The notes under the pieces: generated by a model
What the model saw: the letters and a program-made list of their open reading frames with translations, nothing else
The model's database searches: none
What the model was told of the DNA's origin: nothing
Part shown: piece by piece, positions 1 to 12,272 of the stretch
Layout: every line of letters begins with the position of its first letter
How positions within the stretch are numbered: the stretch's first letter is position 1
Made by a program: the position numbers and the translations under genes
NCBI GenBank assembly: GCA_037952775.1
Contig: JBANAY010000003.1
Coordinates: 10,540,001-10,604,000 of the forward strand
DNA: 64,000 nt
Origin: Clonostachys chloroleuca
Taxonomy: Eukaryota; Ascomycota; Sordariomycetes; Hypocreales; Bionectriaceae
Direction of reading: 5' to 3'

Positions 1-1
1 C

Positions 2-106
2 CAGCCGCAGAGCAATGCCGGAGCCGCACATGGACTGTTTGGTGGTCAGAGCCAAGGTGGGTACAATCCCAATATGATGTATAATGCCGGATATACCAGA
101 TGGTAG
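2..106 (+). CDS. 3' end of a coding segment (partial, unidentified or Not4 upstream exon)
   Basis: An open frame runs from the left edge to a TAG at 104-106. The residues are rich in Gly, Gln, Asn and Tyr and end in NAGYTRW. Composition suggests the low-complexity tail of an RNA-binding or scaffold protein; no domain is visible. Two readings are possible. It may be the true C-terminus of a gene lying to the left. Or bases 2-56 may be an upstream exon of the Not4-like gene that follows: a donor-like GTGGGT starts at 57 and leaves phase 1, which is the phase needed at the acceptor ending at 705. The second reading needs an intron of about 649 bp, long for this window. I cannot decide between them. 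Confidence 0.4.
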   Translation, partial: QPQSNAGAAHGLFGGQSQGGYNPNMMYNAGYTRW

Positions 107-705
107 ATGAGGGATGGAACATGATTTTAGAAAGGCGGGAAGCATAGCGGAACCTCAGGCATATAATAATGCCACAGTTCATTTCATGTATAAGAGCGGT
201 GTTTTTGGTTGTTATTTCTGTCTTTTCAGGGCTTGGGTTTTCTTCTTTTTCTTTCTCGTTCATCGAGGGCAATGCATTTGACCCGAAATCGTCAGCTTCT
301 CTGCATTTGGAAACAGGTTCCCACAGGAACAGTCAGCCTTGTCGACTTTTTTCTACTTTGGCTTGGCGCTTGGTTTTACGTCTGGGAGTATTCAAGGGTC
401 AAGTCAGGCAAGCCATCATCGTCTTCCACAAACCCCTGTTATGTACGTTAACTGGTTGCATTCGCCGCCTAGGTCGGTGGCATCTTTGGTCAGAATATAC
501 CTATCTGTCTTTTATTCTCTCCAAGTTGCCTTGGATTTTTGTTATTGTCGAAGACGATGATGGCAGCCGTAGCTTGACCTGCCGAATTCTTCCTGTACAT
601 ATTAACCGGCGTTAACGCATCGTAGCCTCCGCATGCTTCTTTCACATCACACTATCGTCATACCACACACTCTGAATGAACCTAGGGGCTAATGGGTATT
701 TCTAG
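107..705. other. Non-coding gap: 3' UTR plus upstream region, or one long intron
   Basis: About 600 bases lie between the TAG at 104 and the acceptor at 705. Several stretches are T-rich and pyrimidine-rich (around 205-265 and 340-360). A branch-like GCTAAT at 689-694 is followed by TTTCTAG ending at 705, which marks the right end as a splice acceptor. The open frames inside have no protein-like character. Confidence 0.5.
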
Positions 706-3077
706 ATGACGATCTACCATCCCTGGATGAAGCTACGAGCTCGGTAGAAGCATTGGTGTCCGACGACACATTTGATACCATCATCCAGTCTGGGTCAGCC
801 CTACAGAACAACAACGGTCCGTCTGTACCGCCTGGATTCGATGATCCCATGGGATACCGCCCTCCAGGCCTAGGATTCGATGCATTTCAAAGCCAGTTTC
901 GCTTCCCGACAGCTATGGCTTCCATAACACCCGGACCGCCACCCGGTTTGTCTGCTGGACTATTGACTCCAGAACAAACGCCTCGTAGTGTGCTTCCACC
1001 AAGCTCAACTGAGACAAGCCATGGTGCCGGAAGCTTGGTTGCTGAAAGTGGGCTTGCAAAGATCATGTCAGGCCAGGCCCAGGCAGACCCAGCTAGGCCC
1101 AGCACTGCTCTTCAGGAAGAAGACTTCCCAGCGTTGAATGCTCCCAAGTCTAGAAAGTCCAGTGGGCGGCCTTCCATGATTACTGTCCCAGCGGTTCCAA
1201 CCCCGAAGGGCACTCCGGCTCTAAAGAAACAGCAACTCGACAAGACCATCAACACTCAACTTAGTAGCCCGGATCCAAAATCGCCTGTGCTTGCTAGAGC
1301 GGACGTCAGGAGGGCTGAAACTCCTTCCCCTCCTTCGCTCAAGAAAGTTGATACTCGCGACAATTACGAGAAGCCGTCGAGCGCTCAATCTACTGCTTTC
1401 CCACCTCTTCCAATACCCTCATCAGGCAATGCCTCCCCTTCCGCCACACGAGCGCCTAAAACACTGCGGCTTCTCCCAATCCAAAAAATGGAAGTTCCAC
1501 CTGTAGCCTCGCCAATTTCTGCTGTGTCGAGGGCGCTGTCCCAGACGCATCGACCGGGCACTCCTGGTAGTGAGATGGTTAGTGACACAGCCTCTATCGT
1601 CTCGGCATCCGTGTCTGCGTCTCGAGCTGGATCTCCTCCACCATCCAGAGTAGGCGCTGCTGCAGTGCGTACAACCACGAAGAGCCAACAACGCAAGCAA
1701 CGAAAGGACGCCCTCAAGAAAGATACAAAAGCTATCGCCGAGGCTCCGAAGCCTGAGCTAGAGGAACATGCTCCGGTCCTGGGTCGAAAGAAAAAGCAGA
1801 AGAAGGAAAAGGCGCGAAAGACAATCGTTCCTCAGCTCCAGGAAACGGCAGGGTCTGATACGAAGCTTACAGAGGAGGAGAAGCCCGCGCCGGTGAAAGC
1901 CGCTGAAGACGTTGTTGCTCCACCAGCTCCTAGCAAACAGGAACCGCAGGCTCCGCCAGAGCCAACCAGCAGCGAACGCAAAATGGAGAACAAGGGCAAG
2001 GCTGTTGAACGTGCTCCAAAGCCATCCCCCGTAAAAATCGAGGACGACAACAAGACTCTTACTGCAGAGTCATCCCCCGTTTCAGAGGGCGGCGAGGTCG
2101 AGGAGGGCGATAAAGACGAGAAACCGCAGCTCGGGCCGCTTTCTATCTTTATTGACATTAAAGACAGCCTCTGGACGGCCACAGTCGATAGACTTCACAT
2201 GCTAAAGCCAGTGACATCTACTTCCTCCAGGGCGGAGCAGAGCACCTCCAGCAATTTGGGTAGCAAGCACAGTGACAGCACTGTATCTCCGGCATCAACT
2301 GAGGACCGGGCCACCCGTTGCAAGGACACCGCTTGCAAGTGTGGCGAGATTCAGGACTCTGACCTCACAGCATTGCGAGCCGGAAAGCCCGTACGCAAGC
2401 AATTCCACGTCGATGGTAGCAGAATGCTGATTACGCCCAATGGGGACTGCGTTCGTGGGCTGACTGTTGAAGAAGAGAACACGTTCCTGGATCTGCAGAA
2501 TTCCATTGCCGGTCATGCCGAGCATCCTGGTGCTTTTGTTGCAGCTCGGCACCAGCCTGGAAGCGGTGCGTTCTCGCTCATTAAGGGGAGGGCTGTTCCC
2601 AATGGACGCCCGAACATCTTCCCTGCCACATCCCAACCCCAGACACAAGACCCAATCGGAAAGCTTCAGCGAGAGGATGCCCTCAGCTACATCAACCAGT
2701 ACGTCCTTCCTAGGCTCAACCTGGGTCCCACCAATGTCGGGTGGCCAAAAGGCGCAACCTTGCGGCAAGATGCTGCAGCGGCAAGCCTCAACTCCTTGGC
2801 CCCGTATTTCTATGGTCCCGATGCTGCTGCCGGCGTTGGTATCTACAGCGCACCAGACGGCAAGGATTTCAGTACCCCCTCGACAGTTCTTCATCATCCC
2901 ACTGAGGACGGAGCGGCCAAATTTGGTAATGCCGGTGTGAGTGGCATGCCTTTGATGAGCGTGGAGGATGCGGAGGGCGCACTTATAGCAGCGAGGAAGG
3001 AAACGGAGAAGCTGGAGAAGGGCTTGAACCAGGTTATTAAGAGAAACCGAAGGCTTCTGTTCGGAACCAGCAACTAG
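706..3077 (+). CDS. CCR4-NOT subunit Not4-like protein, C-terminal part (5' incomplete)
   Basis: This long exon encodes about 790 residues. No in-frame ATG precedes the apparent coding start, and the frame closes at a TAA at 690, just upstream of an acceptor ending at 705, so the 5' end must come from an upstream exon. The protein is Pro/Ser/Lys-rich with an EEDFPAL motif, a VPPGF segment, a basic KKKQKKEK stretch and a C-terminal conserved-looking block ending in a charged helix (EKLEKGLNQVIKRNRRLLF). From memory of fungal Not4 proteins (RING E3 subunit of the CCR4-NOT deadenylase), this resembles their long C-terminal region, but the diagnostic RING and RRM domains are not in the window. 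Another long RNA-metabolism scaffold protein is possible. Confidence 0.5.
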
Positions 3078-3767
3078 CGGTGTGGTATCCTTTGATGATT
3101 GATTCTCAGCGCCCAAACTGGGGAATGTACCAAAATGTTAAATTATTGTGTATATCTTATCCATAGTAGGAGCCTTATGGTTCTTCAAGCGAACTAAGCG
3201 ATTGTTTTCTCTCATGCCGGTCAGTTTATCAAACGATTAATGTGCTTTAGGTCTTAAGTGAGAGCATGACTTCGTCGAACTCGTCAAAGACGATACGCTC
3301 TTCGACCTCACTGAAGGCTCAACAAGTTAATGGCGGCTTGATGTGGCAGCTCAGCCTTGATCACCGGGGTAATAGTGAGCATGATCATGCCATACTCTTT
3401 TTCCCATGCATCTGCCCAAGGGTTTGAAGCTTGTTCCCTTACAGATTGAGTAGCTAGGCCGACGCTGTGGAATCTGACGGGATACCCTAGATATTCCACT
3501 TCGCCTCACTATATTGGTTACCCTCGTGTCGATTATCGTTGTCCCCTTGATAGGGATAGTGCTCGTCGCTGGATGGCTATTTGTAGGACGATATAGTTAC
3601 AGACACTTTTCTTAAATACTTCGTTTGAGGGGGGAATGAATAGAGTTGTACATAGCTTCAAACTAGGGGATAGCAAAATTATAGAGAAATAACCCTAGGT
3701 AGAACAACCGCATACTAAAGAATTAGACATGTGCGTGCATTTGATATACTGGCCTTGGGGTCGTCAT
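3078..3767. other. Convergent intergenic region, nothing recognised
   Basis: This is the stretch between two convergent genes, so it should hold both 3' UTRs. A 63-codon minus-strand frame at 3308-3499 has no recognisable character. Confidence 0.6.
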
Positions 3768-5141
3768 TTAATGAAACCCGTCCTCGGCTCCTCTACTCCA
3801 TATGCTCATCACAGGCTTCCCGTCGTCGTCGACCCATGCTCTGAACATTCCAGCACAGTTGAAATCCATCAAGACCTCGGCGCTGGCGTCTACGATCCTC
3901 CCCTGGCTATCTCGAGAGACGATAGATTCAATGGCAATCATGCCGCCCTCACCTTCACCAGTTTTCCCAAATCGAGATCCCGCGCTGCGCTGAAGCTCGC
4001 CTCCTGTACCGGCGACATTGGCGAGCGCTTTAGCAGTTGACTCTGGTTTGAAACGAGCTATGGCGGCAACTGTCCGCGCTGCGTTTGTTCGTAGAAAAGA
4101 ATCACCGTTGCCGGTACCAGATACACCCATGGATCTTGTGGTTACCGTTCCTGTTGCAGGCAATTTTGAAGAGACTGGGCTGTATAGAAAGGGGGTGGGA
4201 AGGCAATCTGCAACGAGTCCTCTCAGCGAGTCTGATAGACCAAAGAACGGCGAACCGTAAGATGTAACCGCTGCTTTCGAAATGTCCCATGAGGACGGCG
4301 GCGCCCCTTCCTCTTCCCACTCCTCGGCCCAGAATCCTGCACCAGGCACGGGTGTGTCTCCTACTCTCCCGGTCAGCTTGTTGGTCAAACCTCCAGTGCT
4401 CGTCGCAGCGCACACGACGCCATCCTCATCCATCGCAACTGCGCCGCATGTCCCCTGTGGTAAGTACTCATCCACCGACCACGTCGCACCGCCTTTTCCG
4501 AGCTTCTCTTTCTCGAGAGCCCTTACATGCTCATCCCAACGCTGCTGCGTGAAAAAGTAAGTCTTGTCGACGATGTCAAGTCCATATTGCCTGGCCAGCT
4601 GCTCCGCCGTCTCGCCATAGATCTGCGTATGGCCCTGAGCAGACGGAACATCAAAGTCACCCTCGCCCGTCGTCACGAAGTCAGAAGAAGAAGAAGACAT
4701 CTTCGGCGCAAGGTCCTTGTCCCCTTCCTCCAGCATGCGGCGGGCGAGCAGGATGGGGTTGCGTACCCGCCGCAGGCCCATGACGCCCACGCCCCGCTTC
4801 GCACGGCCGTGGGAGACCATGACCGAGGCCTCGAGCTCGTTGATCCCGTCGCGGGTGAAGACGGCGCCGTGCCCGCTGTTGAACAGTGGGCTGTCCTCGA
4901 GCTGGACGACGGCGTGGGTGGCGATCTCCAGGGCGGACGGGCGGGGCCGCCGCTTGCCGTCGCTTGTTATGCCGTCCATGTACGCTGCCGTCTTGGACAC
5001 GATGGCGAGGAGGGTTGTGCGGTATAGTTCATACTTCTCAGGGGTGAAGGTGTCTCGTTGGACGTTGCCTGCGCCTCCGTGGATGATTAGTCGCGGCTTC
5101 AGCTTTGGGCTGGGACCTGGGTTGTTTTGCTTGAATTCCAT
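3768..5141 (-). CDS. Plant-type L-asparaginase / isoaspartyl peptidase (Ntn hydrolase)
   Basis: This is a 457-residue protein of the N-terminal-nucleophile family that includes ASRGL1 and bacterial IaaA. Family members hydrolyse L-asparagine and/or beta-aspartyl dipeptides after self-cleavage. Visible marks are the start RLIIHGGAGN, the loop NSGHGAVF, the autocleavage site GTCGAVAMD with the expected nucleophile Thr near residue 231, STGGLTNK, and VSGTGNGD near the C-terminus. A Ser-rich, acidic linker precedes the cleavage site, as is common in this family. I chose the ATG at 5141 because the conserved domain starts soon after it. The frame stays open upstream to an ATG at 5294, which would add 51 residues of no known family character. 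It is a single-exon gene. Confidence 0.88.
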   Translation of the reverse strand: MEFKQNNPGPSPKLKPRLIIHGGAGNVQRDTFTPEKYELYRTTLLAIVSKTAAYMDGITSDGKRRPRPSALEIATHAVVQLEDSPLFNSGHGAVFTRDGINELEASVMVSHGRAKRGVGVMGLRRVRNPILLARRMLEEGDKDLAPKMSSSSSDFVTTGEGDFDVPSAQGHTQIYGETAEQLARQYGLDIVDKTYFFTQQRWDEHVRALEKEKLGKGGATWSVDEYLPQGTCGAVAMDEDGVVCAATSTGGLTNKLTGRVGDTPVPGAGFWAEEWEEEGAPPSSWDISKAAVTSYGSPFFGLSDSLRGLVADCLPTPFLYSPVSSKLPATGTVTTRSMGVSGTGNGDSFLRTNAARTVAAIARFKPESTAKALANVAGTGGELQRSAGSRFGKTGEGEGGMIAIESIVSRDSQGRIVDASAEVLMDFNCAGMFRAWVDDDGKPVMSIWSRGAEDGFH

Positions 5142-5821
5142 CTTGGATGAATTTTTCGCAAATGGAATGGGGTGGTGTAGGTAGGTCGTTATGTGATGTG
5201 GAAAGAGGGAATAGTCCTGTTGAGATAAGACAGCGAAGTTTGATGCAGCGGTCTCGGCGATCTCACACCACTTATCTATCACAAATGGCGACATAGAAGA
5301 TTGCACCCCCGCTCAGGCTGTCACAAAACTCGATAAAATTGTAAGGACGATAATGATCAGACAATAAACTATACAAGGATAGTAGTTTGATAATTTATTC
5401 ATGATTCTTATGGGAATTGTTGCTTTTATGCGGAATCCAATGTCGAAGGCTTGCGTGCCATAGGTTAGGATGTCAATTGGTGGGCAACCCCTCACTCCGA
5501 TCGAGGAGATCTCCAGGATCCCTTCCAAATTGATAAAGCTTCAGAGCCAGTTGAGTCTCATTGAGGGGTTAAGTTGTTTACAATATCTCCTATCTTCTTT
5601 TGAATCTGGGTATCTTGCATATTTGACGAGACAAAAAGGAAACTCCTGTTCCCAGAGTATGAACACGTTAGATAAATATACATAAATAGCACATAAGATG
5701 CTCATAGACAGATCTTTACTCATTCCAAGTATGCCGGGGGAGGCGTCTTGCCCAGAGCTTTGAGGATCCGGGGCTCAAATAATACTGCTTGATCCAAATT
5801 CATGTATGACTCGTTCGTGGG
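5142..5821. other. Intergenic region between two minus-strand genes
   Basis: AT-rich spacer holding the promoter side of the asparaginase gene and the 3' UTR of the bZIP gene. Short ORFs here have no recognisable character. Confidence 0.55.
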
Positions 5822-8406
5822 TTATTGCATTTGAGGAAAAGGCATGAATGGATTATAGGTTGGTATCCGGTTGAACATTGCCTTGTCGAGAGCTTTGTCG
5901 AGGTCTTCCGGCCGTATCGCCGGCGTTCGGCCTAGGCATACGGCGTGGCCACCAATTTCTAAGACATGTAAGTTCCATTGATGGACGGGAGATGTGAGTT
6001 ACAAGCATACCTTCTACCAAGACGGTGACGTCTATTTCTACGGTCATCTTACGGGAGGGCGGTGACGGTGGCGTAGGCCGTTGCGTTGGGATAGCTGGGC
6101 ATATGTACGGAAAGATGCTGTTGGTGTCCGGGGCTCCTGGTACTGAAGCGTCTCTGAATAATGGCGGGCCCGTGTTGGGACCGCTGATCAACCTTGGGCC
6201 GGTGTCACGGGGCTTGTTGTGAGCAAAGATATCAACTGCGCCGTTGAAGTCATCCAGGTCGACTTGGGCCTTCACATAATCTGCGTTGCCGGGAATGTAG
6301 ATGCCTCGTTCACGCATGTAAATCTCAATCTCACCTGTGTCTAAAAATTCACCCGTGAAGCCGGGAAATATAACTTGCATCTTCTTGCCGATGCGACAGT
6401 TGGCTGTCTCTATTCCTGAGTCCCAAGGTCCCATCGAGTACCCTGTGTCAAATTGAGGCCGGTGGGCTTCATAGGTGCCCTGGTTGCCATAAGGAGCCTC
6501 GAATGACGAGCTACTCGAGGAATCGGAATGGCTGGTTGCATTGGGGTAGTGCCATCCCGCGCCGCCCAAGTTTGTGAAAGGGGCCCTCCAGTAGTTGAGA
6601 GATTCACCCCGGGCAGCCATGAGCCTGTCCTCTAGACGCCAGGCAATCGATTCGCGAGATTCAAAGAGAAGACAGAATCCAAACACCCCGTAATACCTAG
6701 CCGGAGGTGGAGACTCCATTGATACAAGTCTCAAACCACGTTCGAGGATGTTGCGCTGCAGACGGCGACCGAAAGTTAGCTCCTGGTGGGCATACGAGAC
6801 TGGAGCCTGCAGACCTGGGCCTATTGCTTCCATGTAACATGAAGCGGTTGCAACTGGGACTTCTTCATCGAGGTCAAGATCCTCGGGCGTCAGCGCGCCA
6901 GGGTCGTAGTCGGGGAAGCTGGCGTTGCTAAGCGTGGGATGAGCAAGAATCTCATAGGAGGAGTCGACCTGCAGAGCTTGGGTCACCTCGACGAAGCTGG
7001 GAGACGAGCTATGGGCCGAGTCACTTGGCCTGAGCAGGGGCAGAATGCGCCGATGACCGTTGCCGTCGGTGCCATTACTCACTACACTTGAACCGGACGG
7101 ATCTGCAGCTTGCGGGTGGCCGGCGCCGGCGCCTGCGCTGGCGCTCTCGGAGGCTATCGTTTGGAATTTGCTGCTGATATCCTGCAAGCGCCGCGAGACC
7201 TCGACGTTGTTGCTGGCCAGCGCACCCTTGGTGTTTGCGAAATCGATGAATTTCGTGAACTCGTTGGCCATGTTGTTCATCTTCTCGTGGGCCTTGAGGA
7301 GCTTATTCTCCAAGTCCGTGATCGCGGAGTCCTTGCGCGCGCGGTATGCACGCTGTGCGTCGCGGATTTGCTGGCGTCGCCGCTGCTCGGACGATTAGTG
7401 TCCTGAACCACGGCCTGAGGAAACACCTAGAGCTGGTCAAGGGAAAGGGGAGACTTGCCTCGCTGTGGCCGACGTCTCCCGAAGTTACTTTACGGGGCCG
7501 GCCACGGGTCTTCTTTCTCTGGCCCGATGGCTCAGCATCTCTGGCTGGGTCAGGAGACTGCTCACCGGCCTCGGCGGCGTCTGCCTCGTCAGCATCCTCC
7601 ACTCTCGCCCGCTTCCGGGTCGCCTTGGGAGGGCCCCGGGATGATTTCGTCGGCGCTGCGGAGGCTGTGTCTGCAGATGGGCCTGCCTTGTCCTGGCGGC
7701 GATCAGCCGAAGCTGCATTCCTGGGCATGGGGGGCGGCGCCTGCGGTTTGTCAGACCTGAGAGCAAGCGGCACAGGCCAGTCAACGACGGTTGATCGGGG
7801 AAGCAATGGGGGATTGGGCCAACTACGTAAGGAGTCCGTTGGGGTCGGATCAATAGCCGGAGCTACTCCCAGACCTCTGCCTTGGGACGATCTGGCTAGG
7901 GTCTCGTCCTGAGAGAGAAGCGGTTGCTGGAAGGTCTGCGGGACGGCGGAGAAGAAACTCGCATCCGCTGGTGGAGGCAGCTCAATAGCGCTAACGCAGT
8001 TAATGTTAGAGGTGGTTGCAGCGCCTGCGGGGTCTGGCGGGAAGATCTGAGATCCAAGCTCGAACGTGTATCGATCGGGGAGCAGCTGGCTATCCGGCAG
8101 GCCAAACACGTTGGTGTCAACAGAGAACGGGGGAGGGAGAAAGAGGTCGGATGGCTGCAGCTGCTTGGAACACGGGGCGTCAAAGAAGTCGTGTATTTGA
8201 GGATGATTAGGTTGGAAATTGGTCTGGTCAACGGAACGCGGGCTGCAAGTCGGCAGTGGCAGCAGACTGAGCCTAGACTGGGACTGACCCCCACAAGGAC
8301 TGCTAAGACTCGTGTGGCTGTGGCCATTCTCATCTTGGTCCTGGTGGCCCTGGCTCGCCTGCTGGGGCCAATCAGCCCGGCCGGCGCCATCGCGAGCTGC
8401 CGACAT
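5822..8406 (-). CDS. bZIP transcription factor, three exons, one GC-AG intron
   Basis: The exons are 8406-7459, 7385-6011 and 5958-5822, giving 819 residues. An AT-hook-like RGRPRK is followed by a fungal bZIP basic region, QRRRQQIRDAQRAYRARK, then a heptad region starting ENKLLKAHEKM. The basic region appears only when intron 7386-7458 is removed. Its donor is GCAAGT and its branch site CACTAATC. Removing the second intron (5959-6010, GTATGC...TTAG) gives a short tail containing CLGRTPAIRPEDLDKAL, a block I associate with this group of fungal bZIP proteins. The N-terminal third is Pro/Ser/Gln-rich, typical of an activation region. It presumably acts in the nucleus as a dimer; the target genes cannot be told. 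The start is the first in-frame ATG; an upstream exon is not excluded. Confidence 0.85.
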
Positions 8407-11000
8407 GGGCGACGAGCTTCTTCTCGGCCGCCCTCTGCTTTGATACCGGCGCTTCCTTCTAGACCGCACCCGAACTGGGCGGACAGCAGCAGAAGAGGCG
8501 GCTGGAGCTTATGCCTGGGAGGCAGTGACCGTGTACGCCGTGTGGTGATCTTTACGCCCTGGACCATGCCATGAGGGACGGCAACCGTGCGGCAGGGTTA
8601 CGGGGTTGGCCATTCGCCGTCATCGGCATGCAGGCAGCGGTCTGGGCTCAGCTGAAGAATCGTTTTGATATTCAAGGGCAGAATTGAGGTTCTGGAAGCT
8701 CCGGACGGGCCACTGAGTACGACTAAGAGATGGATATTGAGAGACCTTGAGCGGACGGGCATTGTAGATCAGACCGTTTTTGCTAACACCAGGACCAACG
8801 GCCGGTTTAAAAATTCCCGGGTGGGCAAAAGTGACATCAGGTACACCGAATATCTTCGGACTCGATTTGGCTGACTCAAACTGGCTGAGCACGGGAGGAG
8901 AGACGGATAGGAAGTTGCACTTGGTGGCCGACATACACGAGGCTAGGATCGCTGTGAACAAAAAGAAACGAGGGTGAATCTAGCATAGTTTATGGAGTCT
9001 CCCGCTATGATCTCCTTCGACGAGTCCATGCTCCTTGACTGTTCGATTGTGGTGGAGGAACGCCCCGGCTCTCTAACCAGTGCGACGGGCGGTACCAAAT
9101 CACTTGCACACGGGAGTGTTGAAATATACATGCGGGTGCTTGTAATTGCTAGCATAAACCAATTTACTTGTACATTCTCTAGCTACGTCTTAATTGCCAC
9201 CTGCCGCCTCCCATTCCAAGACCGTGGTGACAGAGATAGAATCATTGCGACCTCTACATAAGAACGTGCAATATGGGAGTCGACGCAGGCCTCAAGTATA
9301 CCTTGGTTACGCAGTATGATCTCAAAATTATCCAACGGCTAGGGCGTTCAAGTATCAATACTAGGCTGCCCCTATCAAGCGAATAGACTGAAAGTGGATG
9401 AACTGATGAGCGAGGTGGGAACCAAACAGCCTCATCGTATCGTCATTACACCACCAGTCAACTCGCTGACCATCCGAGTCTTACGGAGCAAGAAAACACT
9501 TACATGGGTCCTCATGAGCTTATTGGACGATCAGAAATGCCGAGATCCAAGATCGCTGGACTGGGCAGGGGTCGTCTCGATCTGGCCAGTTGGATGACGG
9601 AATTAGGCGTGCTGAATGCAAGGAATCCAAAGTTCCAATTCTGCTTTCTTTTTCTCGTGCGCCAAAAGCAATGGATCTGACTGGAGCCATGCAGCAACCT
9701 CTCGTGGGAAGCATTGTTTCACTCTGTAAGCCACCTCTGCTGTTGGTTGCGCGAGACAATTTCGGTTGTCGGTTGCTGGTGTCTTGTCGAACGTATTCTG
9801 CTCTCTTCAGCCAGCGAATCGCGCCCACTGGCACAACCAACCGGGCATAAATTTAGGTTCTAACGGGCTGTTCTCGCCCACCCGCTTTACTAGCTCCCGT
9901 TGCTGTCTGGCGTCTCCTATCCCTAGCAACTTGTGATCCGTGTTAATTGATGCTCCCTCGCGGTTTTTGCATTATGGTGAAGGACGCACGTGGTCTGGTC
10001 GGATAATCTAGATGATTTCAGACTAATAATCCATCATAAATCAGAAATTGTCATCTCAAGACTGTATTGGCACAACCATGTCGGGATATTACCTCCCCCT
10101 CCGGGTAGCCTTGGCACATGCCAATTGAATAGCGGGGCCCGATCGCCAGGTCTTAGTTTCCACACAAGTGTGCCTAAACAGAGCCTAATTTCGACTCTTT
10201 TTTTTTTTTTTTTTAGTAATCTTTGGAGAATACCAAGGATGTTGTTCACGAAGCTGTTGACAGGGAGCCGTTGTCAGCCAGCGGGTTACAATTCTTCTAT
10301 TGAATTCTAACCACTTGGTTTTCTTTCAGAACTATTTCACACCAAACTCAATACTTTTTTAACACATATCACTCACCGATGGAAGGATCCGGGCTCCATG
10401 CAGGTCTTGCACTTCATCCCACCATCTGTTGAGCCGTTTGCAATGCGTGGAGCTTTGGGCTGAACACCAATCTAAACACCAATATGGAGTATATGACGAT
10501 CCATTCGCTTTGCACCGATGAGCTCTGATTTGTTCATCTTTTTCCTTTCTCCATCGTAGCTGAGATGGCGTTCAGCCACACATGCAGGTGTAAGTCATCG
10601 AAATCCTCGGCTGCCTACAGTCGTGAGTGCGCCACTCTTCTGCGACATATACGACCAACGGAAAATAAGCGGTCTATAGGTTTTCGTCCATTATTGCGTT
10701 TTCCAAATTGGCCATGTGATCCCGCTTACCCACCCATACTGTCGTTAGTCGCGTTCCCTCCTCGATGACTTGAGGGCTCGCTTTGATGCTCGTTGTGTGA
10801 AGTGACTGGAGGAGAGGAGAGGTATTGGCTCCGTCATGTTCAGTTCTCCCTCATGTATTTTCAATTTTCTAGTAAGGGCTAGAGCATGATTAGACACCGA
10901 AGATTGGTAGTTTTTGAAATATGATATTCGCTATCCATTTCCCTGTCCATTTTACATGATATAGGACAAATTTTATCTCATTAGTAGAGTATATCATAGC
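8407..11000. other. Long intergenic region, no gene recognised
   Basis: These 2.6 kb separate the bZIP gene from the LYR gene. Frames of about 65-115 codons occur on both strands (for example 8620-8961 -, 9520-9840 -, 9990-10310 +), but none shows a domain, signal peptide or splice continuity that I can support. A T17 tract lies at 10198-10214. Confidence 0.55.
10198..10214. repeat. Poly-T tract (17 T)
   Basis: An uninterrupted run of 17 T in intergenic DNA. No tract-specific function can be assigned. Confidence 0.9.
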
Positions 11001-12272
11001 TCATGCCGAACCTCGTCTGTGTGGTCTTGTTGTATCCCTATCCCTGGATGCACTGTACTCGCGTACTGCTTTGCTACCAGTATGATCTGATTTGTCTCCG
11101 TCCATCCACCTGATCAGCCGATACTCTTGCAACTCAATCGCTTCGGCCCATACAGGCGAGATGAACGTGTCGTTCTCATTTCCTTGTACCGGCTCAGCGG
11201 CCGCTCCAAGCATCTCCCTCGCTCGGTGCCAAGCCCCTAAGGCAGGCATGGCCGCAAATCTCTCGGATCTTATCTCCTGCTGGGCCAAGGCATCCGCCTC
11301 TGATTTCATTACGCTTACAGGATTCACTAACGTATCCTTACCACGACCAGCGCGCTCAGCATGCTCGCGCTCCACGATCTGATGGAATGCATGGCCTCGG
11401 GCCACCCAGTCATCGTAGAGCTTCTCCAGGGAAAGCTCGTACCATAATTTACCCAGGAAAACGCTCCATTGGAAGGTTTCGCGGCGCTGTGGAGTGTGAG
11501 GCTGCCTCTTCGTCTCACGTGCTATCTGGTCTTCAACCAGTGAATCCCATTCATCCTCTAGTACAGCCTGAGGGATTTTCTTTTCTGACACCTCGATTCC
11601 TTCTATCCTCCTCTTCCACAGGAAACGTCTCCGGTTTATTATTTGCCCAAGCACGGGCGGTTGTGGTTTCGTGAATCGTACGAATGGGATTTCGAAACAA
11701 TCTGCAGCTAACACCGGGGGCCGTCCTGGCTTCGTCTCCCCCTCGGGTCTGGGGTTCGGGACATATGCTGGCGGCTCGCCAGGGCCAGCGACCTGGCGCA
11801 AGAGTGGGACAGGGGATTTAGGGCTCCTCGTTTTCGGGTTTGCTCGAGATGATCTTAATTTTCGAGATTGATCTGCTTTTGAAGCTCGTTCGGCGAGAAT
11901 GGCAAGTACTTTGGAATACTCGGGAGATCCCGTAGTTTGGGCTTTCGTCAATACAGTAAGAAACTTGAAGCACGAAATTTAGCTGGTGTCATGAGAAGAG
12001 CACACGAATACAGAAGAAGGGGATCAATTGTATATTACCCTATAGCCTGTAGCCATGGACGAGTACACAAGTCTAAAGCTTGTGTATTTGACATGATTCT
12101 CGAAGCGTTTTCTCACCAGGTGAGCAACCGGGTGGGTTCGCGCATGTTTGCTGAGCTCTTTCGGTATGGCAATCTTTTGTGAGGTTCGGATGAGCGCCCG
12201 GTAGAGAGACAGAGCCGCAACACGATGTCGGGAGTTCTTTGCTGCGACGAAAACCTGGCGTCCCTCGCGCAT
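11001..12272 (-). CDS. LYR-motif protein, Cup1-like
   Basis: Two exons, 12272-12039 and 11963-11001, are separated by a 75-bp intron (donor GTAATA, acceptor TTCAAG, phase 0), giving 398 residues. The N-terminus has the LYR signature in ALSLYRALIRTSQKIAIP, followed by HLVRKRF and a region of predicted helices, as in Complex1_LYR proteins. These are mostly small mitochondrial assembly factors or acyl-carrier-protein partners. The second exon has a conserved-looking block around FVRFTKPQPPVLGQIINRRR, which I recall from the fungal LYR Cup1-like group with a long C-terminal extension. Mitochondrial location is inferred from the family. The LYR motif is visible only if both exons are joined. The start is the first ATG of exon 1. 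Confidence 0.75.

Noticed and set aside
169..615. 148-codon plus-strand ORF
   Set aside because: It lies in a T-rich non-coding stretch and its hydrophobic start reflects T-rich codons. There is no family resemblance.
2295..3116. 273-codon minus-strand ORF
   Set aside because: It overlaps the Not4-like exon in antisense and shows no domain or start context.
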